Source: CAZSWR01 sp964610885
GTDB lineage: Bacteria; Bacteroidota; Ignavibacteria; Kapaibacteriales; UBA2268
Direction of reading: 5' to 3'
Length of the DNA stretch: 64,000 nucleotides
Assembly (NCBI GenBank): GCA_964610885.1
Contig: CAZSWR010000002.1
Location: 62,001 to 126,000, forward strand
Position 1 is the stretch's first letter, and every line of letters begins with the position of its first letter. A model generated the notes under the pieces. That model was not told the DNA's origin, searched no databases, and saw nothing but the letters and a program-made list of their open reading frames with translations. Of the stretch, positions 9,456 to 19,500 are shown piece by piece. Both the position numbers and the translations under genes were made by a program.

Positions 9456-9882
9456 AACGATTCTCCATTAAACAAATTTATTAAGGACAAATTACTATAA
9501 AACGTCCTGAAAATTAATTTCGCAAAAGACACCTTTTGCAAATGCAATTTATCGGAAAGTTATTGAAAAAAAAAGATATTTTTTATTTTTTTATCAAATT
9601 TACGTTTTATGTGTTAGTGCTTATATGTTGTGCTTCGGTGCGAATCCTTGGCAAGTGCGACTTTCGACGTCCCGCCCAACCATGCCATCGCTCATGTGTT
9701 TAGCAGATTCCAAGTACAGAATGATTCAGTTTGAGCGCTATCATTCGGAAAATGAAATTTTAACTCACGCTGGTTGGACATTTGTTTTTGCAAACCTTTG
9801 TATCTGAATTGATTTTTAAGTGTATATTATATATGAAATTCGTAAATTGCAATTGACGACTTTGAAAACTGGAAAAAATATT
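9456..9882. other. Divergent intergenic region between gdhA and the C25 peptidase gene
   Basis: 427 bases between divergent genes, so it should hold both promoters. The part next to gdhA is strongly AT-rich (A- and T-tracts around 9565-9600). The middle, about 9625-9790, is distinctly GC-richer and has no convincing gene; no RNA family is recognised in it on either strand. No Bacteroidota-type TAnnTTTG box with correct spacing was found for either gene. Confidence 0.5.
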
Positions 9883-12800
9883 ATGAAGGTCTTTATTAGC
9901 AAGGCGATTCTGTTTTTTTGTTTGGGCTTCGTGTCTGCCTTTGGTGCGAATGTCGAGATCACATCTACCGATCGCGGAGTTGCGTACTCACATTCGGGAA
10001 TCGAATGCAGAACCACTGCTGGTGGCTTAAATCTTGTGAATGCCAACTGCTTTATTACACCTCTCGGCAGCAATGGATTATCGTTGGACGAAATTCGATT
10101 CGTCGTAGCTGTCCCGGCATCGTATCGCCCAGAGCCGGTTTCCGTTGAATTTCAAACTTCAACACTGTCTGAATCGGCTACCGAGGCAATTCGCGCAAAT
10201 CATTCGAAGGGTACTGGGCAATCTTTCACACTGTTGGGGCGCACTCCTCAGTTGCGATTCGAGGAGCTGGGATCGAGGAGGGGAGTCCGACTTCTGCTTG
10301 CGAAAGTATTGCCGTACGCAATCGATAACGATGGCCGCCCTGTGCTGATTTCGAGCCTTTCGTTCCAATTGGATTTTGGTATTGCTATGCACTCTTCTGC
10401 GGCGCCTGGCAGTATTGCCGAATTGTTTGCCTCTTGCGAAAACATTTCTCAATTGCCACAGTTACTCCAATTGGCCGCTCGGAACGATAAAAAATCGGTT
10501 TCGCCCCAAGCCGCTTCGTTCAATCCTAAGGACACAGCTTGGTACGACGGCCGTTTGAATTATGCTAAGATAATCACTAAGCAAGACGGTATTGCATTCG
10601 CCACTGGCGATTCGATTATCGCGGCCCAGCCTGCATTTGCCGGTGCCGATTTGCGCCACTTGAGGCTGCTCTACCGCGGGAAAGAAGTGCCATTCGCCGC
10701 AGTGCCGGATTCTGCCAAGCTTTCGTCATCGACTAAGATTTACTTTCACGGTATTCATTGCCCATCGGATACTGCTTGGTTCGACTATTACACAGACGAA
10801 GCGGTTTATTTCCTCGAATTCAATGAGGATTCTGTTCGCATTCCGCTGAGGCATTTCCCGAGTGTTGGAATTGGCGACCTGACTAACGGCGTGCAAACCG
10901 CTGTGCATCGGGAGAAGGATGCTATTTATTTTCATTTAGACGATCCATACAATACAGAAACCAGCCCGGCAGAAAACTGGTACTGGCTTGGAATGGATCC
11001 ATTAAGCAACCCTAATATTTACGATACAATTGATTTCCATCCGATGCATGGCCAGAATTACTTGCTTTCGGTCAGGCTCGGATCTTGGTATTGCGACAAC
11101 GAAAATAGTCCCTATTCGCATCGATTGGGCTTCTATTTAAACGGCAACAAGGTTCTCGACACTCTTCTGCCGTTCAGGCCTCGGCACACCATTGAGTGCA
11201 TACTGCCGGATTCACTTTTCAAAAACGGAACAAACTTTATAAAGTTGTCATCTCTCGGGCTGAAGGACGATACTGGAACAATTATCGCAACAGATGTCCT
11301 GGCTCTTGATTATTATGAAATCAAAGGCATGGCAGCCACGGCGACACGAAACGGCATATTCTTCGGCGATATTGACAAAAACAGTGAGCCAATTTCAGTA
11401 AATATAACCGGCGTCAGAGAGAATACTGCTTACGCAATCGATTCGCGAAATCTGTTTTTCGGTTCCTTCCCAACCCATGGCGACACTTTGGAGATCCATC
11501 TGCCATCGTCCGAATTCGGATATTCCATTATCGCATCAGGGCCGCAACTTATGGAGCGTGCTACTGTCCGGCGTGTGGCCAAAACTTTCCTCAGAAGCGA
11601 ATCGATGACTGCCGATAATATTATTATATACCACGAGAATTTTTCCCAAGCTGCGAACAAATATAAAGAATATCACGACGCAAACGGCACAGCTACCGTG
11701 GCCATCAATATCGATGACATCTACAAAGAATACAGCTATGGCAAGAAAAATCCGTGGGCCATTCGATACTTCCTTCGCGACGTGCGTTCTCGGTGGGCCA
11801 TGTTCCCCGAGTACCTTACTATTTTGGGCGGCGCCTGTAGCGACCCAAGAAAGGTCCTTCTGGGCACTTCGAATATTGATTACGTTCCTGCTTATGGAAT
11901 GCCTTTGAGCGATTACTGGTATTCGTTGCTCGACGAAGACTCTGGATCGAACCTGTCTTCGATATTAATCGGGAGAATTCCCGCAAGGACCAACCAAGAG
12001 GCTGAGGACTACTTGACTAAATATATTTACGTGGACACTCTGAAGTCGCAAAACTGGGAAAACAATATGCTTTTTATTTCCGGTGGTTACGGCCCGGAGC
12101 AACGCACGCGCTTCCGTACTGTGCTAACGTCGGGCTACAACAGCATGATTGCCCGCGATTTATGCGCAGATTCAATCACATTCTCCAGGTACGACGACGA
12201 ATCGTCTGAGTCCCAAGGGGCCATGATACGCGATGTAATCAACCAAGGAACAGGAATAATCATGTTCGTCGGCCATGGCTCGCCAAAATACATCGACAAC
12301 GACGGTTGGCAGGTGCAGAGGCTCGGGAATACTGGCCGTTTTCCGCATTTGCTCACGGTTTCGTGCAACACTGCCGATTTCGCAATATCCAGCGGGCGTT
12401 GCCGAAACGACGAATATATTATGGACAAGAACCTTGGTTGCATTGGTACGATGGGATTCACATATTTGAGCCAAGTCAGTTCGGATTATCCGATTGCAAA
12501 TAATTTCTTTTCGTTGCTTGCCGACAGGAAAAGAAAATCCTCAACTTACGCGGGACTGCTCAACGATCTGAAAGACAAATTGGGGCCGGAATACAAATAC
12601 TACATCTCTATGATTCTCGCATATCTTGGGGATCCGCTTTCCAAAATCCGTTACGCCGAGACTGATTTATTCTTTCCCACCAATACTGTTCGCGCCTCGA
12701 ACCATACGAACCAAACCGACCTTTCGGAGTTCGATTCGACGGCATTCGTAGATTTCGATATTACAAATCTGGGCTTCCGGCCCAATGCCCGATTCCGAGT

Positions 12801-15222
12801 GATGGCAATTCGCCGCACCGAAGCAGTAACCGACACATTATATATTTATCCCGAAATGGGCTGCCATTCTGCTTCGCTGAGTTTTCCTTTTCCCATCAGA
12901 GACATGAAGGGCCGGCACTATCTGACGATTGTCATCGATCCGGATTCCTTAGTACCGGATAAAGACCGCAGTAATAACAAGCTGAACACATTCTTCGATG
13001 TATTGCCCATGGGCATACTAATGCTCGACCCGATTAGTAATTTGGATGTGGACCCCGATCGGCCCATAATAAACTATATTAGGCCCAATCCAACCGATAC
13101 AAATAGTACAAAGATAATAATTACTAATGCCCTAACTGGCGATACTGTTATTACTTCGTCCCAGGGCGAAATTTCTAACCATGAACTCTTCAGCTCGTGG
13201 TCCTTACTGAAAAGGCTATCGACCGATTCGCTCTATTATCTGGATGCTTATAGCTCCGGCGGCACGGCAATCGAAAAACATACTCTACATATGCCATTCC
13301 ATGTCGGAAAGCAATTTTCGTCTCAATACGCCAATTGGAAGAGCTTCTCGGCGGACCTTGCAAACAATTCTCACGAGAATTTGATGACGGACGGGAACCA
13401 CAATTTGATTTTCGATACCATACGCGCACCCTTCTCGATTACAGCCGCCGCATGGGATGCCGATTCGAATTGCCACAGATTGGAAATTGTTTACCGAAAC
13501 AAGACTCTTGTCGAAATTTCGCACGAGGGCGCCAGGCCTCGCGGTTTCAATATTATCACGATCGACGGGCGGACCTTGGAGGCGAAGAAATATGTAAGAT
13601 TCGACACTTGGGGGGACGACTTAGCGCCCGAGAATGACTCCACTGCTATCAGATTGGTGGCCTACCTGCGCGACTCCATTTCCCGAGATGATTATATGTT
13701 TATCGGGACATGCGACGAATCCTTCCGCCTAACGTTAGTGGACAAGAATTTGCATCGTAGCGGCTCCATAGACACACTGAAAACAGTCCTTGCCGCTTAT
13801 GGCCTTAGGGATGTCGATTCATTAGGATTCAAGGCCACAGTGGCCATGGTGGGCAAGTGGAATGCAGCACAGGGAGAATTGCCTCAGTACGTCGAGAAAA
13901 ACTTTGGCAAAGTGGCCAGGATTCAAGGTATGCTGAAAACGCCAATGATGAACGCAAAAATCATTTCGAAGATTATTGGGCCGGCCCAATCGTGGAAGGA
14001 CTTCTCCATGATCGGCGATCTGGACGACCCGCTCCTCGAAAAAAGAATCGTGATTAAGGGCCTGGACAAGGATAAACTCAATCCCGTTATTCTTGTAAAT
14101 GAAATAAATACTCTTTCGGTTCCATTGGATTTAGTCCAAGGGAAAGATTTCCCATTCATACAGGCAGAAATTGAATTATCTAAAGCATCAGATTCGGCCC
14201 GCGCTGCGGTGAGCGCTCTCGATTGCCAATACGTCTATTCGCCCGAATCGGCAATTTCAGCTAAGCTGTCCGGTTTCGTTTCCGATACGGTGATGAAAGG
14301 CGATACAGCAACCATCAAACTCCAGATTTGGAATATTGCACGCAGGGCTTCGTTCGAACCACTGTCAACACAATTGGCTCTCGTCTCCGGGAACGTTACG
14401 CATTTTAAGGTGATTTCTTCAATCCAAAAGCTGCCTGCGCTGTCGTATCTTTCCTATGAGAGAACGATACCAACTGATTTTCTTTTAGGGAATTATAGCT
14501 TACAGGTGCACACAGACTCTCCGGCAGATGAGACCGAACTCTACCTGTTCAATAACTACCTAAGCCTGCCCCTGTATGTGGCTAATGATACGGAAAAACC
14601 GAAATTGAAACTGATGATTAACGGCAAGGAAGTGGCCGATGGCGATTTCGTGCCGAAATACGCAACCGCGCGGGTGGAACTCCGCGACAACTCGGCAATT
14701 CCCGTGAACAAAGACGAAGCCGTTTCGATTCGACTGAATGGATATATTCTTTCCGACTCGAACACTGACAGCTGGGCCGTTAAAGATTACGGGCACTCTC
14801 GGCCACTGAAATATGAAGTCGGTTTCTCCAAGATGTTCAGCGTGAATGATAACATCATAGAAGTTGTGGGGATCGATGCGGCAGGCAACTCGGACACACT
14901 GACAATGAGGTTGTGGGTGTCTCGCGATGCTTCGTTTGCCGAAGTTGAGGCCTATCCCAATCCTACGCCTGGCGATTGTTCGTTTGAATTCGACCTGAAA
15001 ACTCCCGACGCCGAAGGTGACTGCAATATTGAAATCTTCGATATGATGGGCAAGAAAGTGCGCACAATCGATGCCGCAGCAGTGTTGGGACATAACAAGG
15101 TTGTATTCGATGGTATGGATTCTGACGGCAACCTGATTCCGCAAGGATTCTATCAATATCGCTTGAATTTGGTTGGCCGATGGGCCGAACCCGTAATTGG
15201 TAAGCTGATCGTCGTGAGGTAA
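9883..15222 (+). CDS. C25 (gingipain-family) peptidase, PorU2/T9SS sortase-like
   Basis: 1779 residues from the ATG chosen here, which directly precedes a signal peptide (MKVFISKAILFFCLGFVSAFGAN) and follows GGAAAAA. The peptidase C25 domain spans about 580-920 with the catalytic dyad His798 in VGHGS and Cys828 in VSCNTADFA, 30 residues apart, as in gingipains. A CARDB/Ig-like stretch follows (about 930-1050), then long beta-rich regions, and a C-terminal FlgD-Ig-like/T9SS domain (about 1690-1779, YPNPTPGDCSFEF ... GFYQYRL). In T9SS, PorU cuts sorting domains off cargo and attaches the proteins to the surface; long relatives are annotated PorU2. At about 1.5 times the length of PorU it may be PorU2 or a secreted protease. 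Other Por genes are not nearby. Confidence 0.8.
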   Translation: MKVFISKAILFFCLGFVSAFGANVEITSTDRGVAYSHSGIECRTTAGGLNLVNANCFITPLGSNGLSLDEIRFVVAVPASYRPEPVSVEFQTSTLSESATEAIRANHSKGTGQSFTLLGRTPQLRFEELGSRRGVRLLLAKVLPYAIDNDGRPVLISSLSFQLDFGIAMHSSAAPGSIAELFASCENISQLPQLLQLAARNDKKSVSPQAASFNPKDTAWYDGRLNYAKIITKQDGIAFATGDSIIAAQPAFAGADLRHLRLLYRGKEVPFAAVPDSAKLSSSTKIYFHGIHCPSDTAWFDYYTDEAVYFLEFNEDSVRIPLRHFPSVGIGDLTNGVQTAVHREKDAIYFHLDDPYNTETSPAENWYWLGMDPLSNPNIYDTIDFHPMHGQNYLLSVRLGSWYCDNENSPYSHRLGFYLNGNKVLDTLLPFRPRHTIECILPDSLFKNGTNFIKLSSLGLKDDTGTIIATDVLALDYYEIKGMAATATRNGIFFGDIDKNSEPISVNITGVRENTAYAIDSRNLFFGSFPTHGDTLEIHLPSSEFGYSIIASGPQLMERATVRRVAKTFLRSESMTADNIIIYHENFSQAANKYKEYHDANGTATVAINIDDIYKEYSYGKKNPWAIRYFLRDVRSRWAMFPEYLTILGGACSDPRKVLLGTSNIDYVPAYGMPLSDYWYSLLDEDSGSNLSSILIGRIPARTNQEAEDYLTKYIYVDTLKSQNWENNMLFISGGYGPEQRTRFRTVLTSGYNSMIARDLCADSITFSRYDDESSESQGAMIRDVINQGTGIIMFVGHGSPKYIDNDGWQVQRLGNTGRFPHLLTVSCNTADFAISSGRCRNDEYIMDKNLGCIGTMGFTYLSQVSSDYPIANNFFSLLADRKRKSSTYAGLLNDLKDKLGPEYKYYISMILAYLGDPLSKIRYAETDLFFPTNTVRASNHTNQTDLSEFDSTAFVDFDITNLGFRPNARFRVMAIRRTEAVTDTLYIYPEMGCHSASLSFPFPIRDMKGRHYLTIVIDPDSLVPDKDRSNNKLNTFFDVLPMGILMLDPISNLDVDPDRPIINYIRPNPTDTNSTKIIITNALTGDTVITSSQGEISNHELFSSWSLLKRLSTDSLYYLDAYSSGGTAIEKHTLHMPFHVGKQFSSQYANWKSFSADLANNSHENLMTDGNHNLIFDTIRAPFSITAAAWDADSNCHRLEIVYRNKTLVEISHEGARPRGFNIITIDGRTLEAKKYVRFDTWGDDLAPENDSTAIRLVAYLRDSISRDDYMFIGTCDESFRLTLVDKNLHRSGSIDTLKTVLAAYGLRDVDSLGFKATVAMVGKWNAAQGELPQYVEKNFGKVARIQGMLKTPMMNAKIISKIIGPAQSWKDFSMIGDLDDPLLEKRIVIKGLDKDKLNPVILVNEINTLSVPLDLVQGKDFPFIQAEIELSKASDSARAAVSALDCQYVYSPESAISAKLSGFVSDTVMKGDTATIKLQIWNIARRASFEPLSTQLALVSGNVTHFKVISSIQKLPALSYLSYERTIPTDFLLGNYSLQVHTDSPADETELYLFNNYLSLPLYVANDTEKPKLKLMINGKEVADGDFVPKYATARVELRDNSAIPVNKDEAVSIRLNGYILSDSNTDSWAVKDYGHSRPLKYEVGFSKMFSVNDNIIEVVGIDAAGNSDTLTMRLWVSRDASFAEVEAYPNPTPGDCSFEFDLKTPDAEGDCNIEIFDMMGKKVRTIDAAAVLGHNKVVFDGMDSDGNLIPQGFYQYRLNLVGRWAEPVIGKLIVVR

Positions 15223-15266
15223 ATATAGGTAGCAATCGTTTTTGCTTTTTGAATGGAATTTGAAGA

Positions 15267-16439
15267 ATGGAATTGAAGAAGGCTTTATATATATTTCAGA
15301 AATACTATCCGTGGGACGTTCGCGCCGAAAAGGTGATGACTTCGCTGGCCAAAGCCGGCTACGAAGTTAGAGTGCTCTGCCGGACAAATGGCGAAAATGA
15401 TTCGGAATTGCGTTTGTTGGATCATTGCAGCGCAAGGTCGGTTGGTAGCGGAATCAGGTTTCCGCTATCGCTCCCGATACCGAAGAATCCTGTCTGGAAG
15501 CGCGCAATCGAACGCGAAATCGAAGAGTTCCGGCCGGACGTCGTCATCCCACGCGAGATTATGCTTGCCGAAGATGCAGCCCAAGCTGCCCATAAACGAG
15601 GAATACCTGTGGTAATGGATATGGCAGAAAACTATCCGTCGGCAATGAAGAATTTCGTTAAGTATTCAAAAGGGTTTGTAAATCGATTGCTGGTTCACCG
15701 ATTGGACGTCCCGGAGTGGGTCGAGAAAAGAGCCGTTCGGGTGATGGACGGGATTTTCGTCGTCTGCGATGAACAAATCGAAAGGCTTGGGCAAAGTTTC
15801 GGCTTCCCCGAATCGCGGATGGCAGTTGTGCACAACACTCCGCCAATCAGTTTTTTGAAGGATCCAATACAAAGGGAATCAAACCACGTAATCACTTTTG
15901 GGCACCACGGCTTTCTCTCCGGCGATAAAAGAATCGACAGCCTGGTGGCGGGATTCTTGATTGCTGCCGAGTCGGACCCGGACATTCGTTTGCTCGTGGC
16001 CGGTGGGGGAGAGCTGCTCGAGGAGTATCGGGCAATTGTCTCGAAAAGCCGTTTTGCCGACCGTATTGAATTCACCGGCTCTTATGATTTCGCTCGGTTG
16101 CCTGAAGTATTGGCCAGGATGGACGTTGGCGTTATACCATACCCGGATACGGACTTCAATCGTTACACAATTCACAACAAGATATTCGATTATTTTGCGG
16201 CATCGATGCCCGTTTTGGTCAGCGACGTCAGGCCGCTACGTCGGATTGTCGGCGAAACTCAGGCAGGAATCGTCGGAGATTTCCCTTCGGCCGAATCCGC
16301 GGCGCGATCGCTTCTTGGCTGGCGCGAAAAGTTTACACCTGAAATGCAAAAACGCGCCCGCAGCGCATTCGCGGCAAAGTATAATTGGGTACAGGATTCG
16401 GAAGTGCTTGTCAGGTTCGTTAATGGATTGCTGAAGTAA
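15267..16439 (+). CDS. Glycosyltransferase, GT4-like
   Basis: 390 residues with the two-Rossmann GT-B layout. The N-terminus (YIFQKYYPWDVRAEKVMTSLAKAGYEV) is the acceptor half. The C-terminal half has the Glycos_transf_1 pattern: GHHGFLSGDKRI, VAGGGELLEEY, then DVGVIPYP and KIFDYFAASMPVLVSD, where the acidic and lysine residues contact the sugar nucleotide. The substrate is unknown; such enzymes build surface polysaccharide, lipid-linked sugars or, in T9SS organisms, the anionic lipopolysaccharide that cargo is attached to. The gene starts 44 bases after the C25 peptidase gene on the same strand, so a functional link to surface attachment is possible but is inference only. Confidence 0.85.
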   Translation: MELKKALYIFQKYYPWDVRAEKVMTSLAKAGYEVRVLCRTNGENDSELRLLDHCSARSVGSGIRFPLSLPIPKNPVWKRAIEREIEEFRPDVVIPREIMLAEDAAQAAHKRGIPVVMDMAENYPSAMKNFVKYSKGFVNRLLVHRLDVPEWVEKRAVRVMDGIFVVCDEQIERLGQSFGFPESRMAVVHNTPPISFLKDPIQRESNHVITFGHHGFLSGDKRIDSLVAGFLIAAESDPDIRLLVAGGGELLEEYRAIVSKSRFADRIEFTGSYDFARLPEVLARMDVGVIPYPDTDFNRYTIHNKIFDYFAASMPVLVSDVRPLRRIVGETQAGIVGDFPSAESAARSLLGWREKFTPEMQKRARSAFAAKYNWVQDSEVLVRFVNGLLK

Positions 16440-16483
16440 TCAGGTTCTTTGTCTTAGTATTATATCATTTCCTGCTTGAATTC

Positions 16484-16512
16484 TGTCATTTCCGCGTAGT
16501 CGGGAATCTCCT
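16484..16512. repeat. Degenerate short palindromic repeat
   Basis: An imperfect hairpin in the 142-base gap between convergent genes. The pattern CTGTCATTTCCGCG ... CGGGAATCTCC resembles a degenerate form of short palindromic repeats found in many bacterial genomes. It could also serve as a weak terminator. Only one copy is seen here. Confidence 0.3.
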
Positions 16513-16581
16513 CTTACTTCAATTAGTTACTTGGGGCAAAGTGAATTAGTAGAGCATGGTTCGTTCCCGATAAAACAGGAC

Positions 16582-19500
16582 TTAATTGGCAGACGATAAA
16601 TTTCTGTAGAATTCATGGCTGCGCGGCAACGTGAACCGGAAGGAAGTGCCGATGCCGGGCTGGCTTTCGCAGATGATTCGGCCGCCATGGATACCTGTAA
16701 ATTCTTTGCATAGGATTAGTCCGAGACCGGTTCCTTTTTCTGTCGAGTTATTAATCGAGATGTGCGAAACATCGATCCTGAAGAGCTTGCCAATATCCTC
16801 TTCGGAAATACCTATACCCGTGTCGGTTACTGATATTTCCAAGAAATCGCCGACTTCGCGAGAGGAAATGGTGATAGAATTATCTTTCGATTCGTCCTCT
16901 TGGATGAACTTGACAGCATTGTTCAGCAGATTCCGAAGGATTGTTTTGAGCATGTGTATGTCTGCGCACAAATACGTATCGGGCGGCACTTCGGAGACGA
17001 GCCGAATGTGCTTTTTCGCTGCGCTTATTTGGTAGAGGTTGAATTTATTCATGACGATGTAGTGCAGGTCCGCCATTTGCGGATTGAATTCAATTCTGCC
17101 GGTTTGCGTGCGAGACCATTCCAACAGGTTTTCGAGCAATGCGAAAAGCCGGAGGCTGGTTTTGTGCATTTCGGATGTGATTTTCGTAATCTCGTTCAAA
17201 GACATTTCTTGAATGTCTTTCGTCAAGATCTCGGCCAGGCCGATGAAGCCGCTGAACGGCCCGCGGAGGTCGTGGGCAATGATATTCAAGAATTTATCCT
17301 TGGACTTGATTGCTTCTCGCAATTGCCTTTCGCCCACTTGGAGCGCTTCGATGACTTCGCGCCTTTCCAGCGCGCCGTCGATGATGAACGAGGCTGTGCG
17401 AATAGAATCAATTTCGGCATCTGTCCAATTGCGTTCGCGTGTGCAGTCGTCGAAACCAATGTAGCCCCAAAGATTGCCGCGAGTCCTGATTTCTGTCGTA
17501 AGGATTGATTTGATTCCTTTGTCGGCGAAGAGGATTTGGAACTGTTTGGGGAATTCATTTATTGATCCGAAAACAGTTGGTTCGTCTTCGTAATGCCTAA
17601 GGAATTGGCTGAAACGTTGTTTCTTTGTCAGGTCATCTATTTCGCCAGATGGTACGTTTCTTGATTTGAATCCCGGGCGTATCCATTCGCAGCTAAGTTG
17701 GAATTCGCTATTGGAATGATTATTTGCGAGCCTGTAAATGAACGCCCTGTCCGAATTGGAGGCCTCGCCGAGCAGTCGCAAAACGTTTGCAATGGATTGG
17801 CCGAAATCGGATGATTTCATTAGCAGTTCGGCAGCGATGGCCACCGCTTGGAGGATCCGGTTCCGGCTGTCGAGGTTGGTCTCTTGCAGCTTCCGTTCGC
17901 TGATGTCTTGCATGGTAACAATCATGCCGGTGTACTTTTTCCCATCGGTGAGGGGAATTAGCCAACCGTTATAGAAAGCAATATTTTGTGTTTGTTTTAT
18001 TAGGAATTCTTCGTCAAAATATGTAGGGATTAATTGTTTCTTTACATCGTCAAAGATATTAATAAACTCTGATTCCAAATATCGATGGAATATTGCTTTC
18101 AGATTGTTGCCTATCATCGCATCCCTGCTCAATGAAGACATTCTTTCGAGCGCACTGTTCACGTACGTGTAGTTGTCGTTGGCATCGAACACCATGATCC
18201 CGTCATTAACTTTTTCGACGATGGTTTCGTAGAATTCTTTGAGCGCAATAATTTGGGATTCTAATAATTTGCTCTGAGTTATATCGTTCAAAATGGAATG
18301 GGTCTGTTTGAAAACGCCATTAGCGTCCCGCCCGACTTTGCCGTTGAAGGATACAATAATACTCGAGTTGTCTTTTTTTCGCATAACCAACTCTACGTTT
18401 GTCGTCTCGCCCGATTCCAGGAAACTTTTGAATATTGCAGGGAATTTGGCCTTTTCTTCGTCGCAGAGGAGCTCGGTGAAGTGGTGTCCGATGACTTCTT
18501 CGGCCCGGTACCCCAACAAATCCAACCAAGCAGAATTGACATCGAGGAAGTATCCTTTTTCGTCGAGGCTTTGGTAGCCAAGCGGGGCATTTTCGAAAAG
18601 CATACGGAATCGTTTTTCGCTGTCCTTCAGGGCTGTTTCGGCGAGCCGCTTTTCTGTGATATTTTCCATGATTCCGTCAATGTATTCCAATTCGCCTGAA
18701 CCGTTGAAAACCGGGTGGCCATGATCAAACAGCCAAAGTTCTTTTCCCGTTTTGGTGACGAGGCGGATTTCTTGCGAAACGTCTCCGCTCGATGGCGAGA
18801 ATTGTTTCAAGAATTCGAATCGCTCGTTCTTGAAGGCATAGGTTTCAAATACATCGATCGAATAAAGATCTTCTGATGAATTGTAGCCAAGCATTTTTGC
18901 GACTGCATTGTTCGCGAAAAGAATCTTCCCTTGCGGAGTCGTCCGATATACTCCAACGGGCAGTGTATTGGTGAGGTTCCGATATTTTTCTTCGCTATCC
19001 CTGAGGGCCAATGCAATATGCTTCTGCTCGGTAATATCTTCAATTTGCGAAATAATGTACAGAGGTTGGAGCGAATCGCTGCGGACTATTGTCATTGTGG
19101 CATTCACCCAAATTGTACGACCGTCGGAGCGTTTGAAGCGTTGTTCCAATTTTATAAATTCAGATTTGCCTTTGATCAAATCTTCGATTGCGGCGGTGGT
19201 CGTTTCGATGTCTTCGTGGTGCGTGATAAAATCAGAATTCATCGACAGAATTTCGTCTTCGGGGTACATCAGCATCGAACAGAAAGCCTGATTCACCCGA
19301 TAGAACCGCCCGCCCAAGTACGATATTGTCATGCCGATAGCAGACTTCTCGAAGATGTTTCGCATCATTTCTTCGCTACGGCTGAGCGCTTCTTCGGCTT
19401 TGCGCAAGTTTTCGACGTTGACAAGCACACCGCGCAGTCCGATGGGCTTATTTTTTTGTTCGATCACGTTCGTCATGACTACGCCCGGGAAAGAGGAGCC

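Noticed and set aside
9640..9690. tRNA or cobalamin-type riboswitch
   Set aside because: A T-arm-like string exists but acceptor and anticodon stems do not pair, and riboswitch core boxes are absent.
9625..9807. 60-codon frame in the gdhA/C25 spacer
   Set aside because: No RBS, no recognisable protein pattern; better treated as an unexplained intergenic island.
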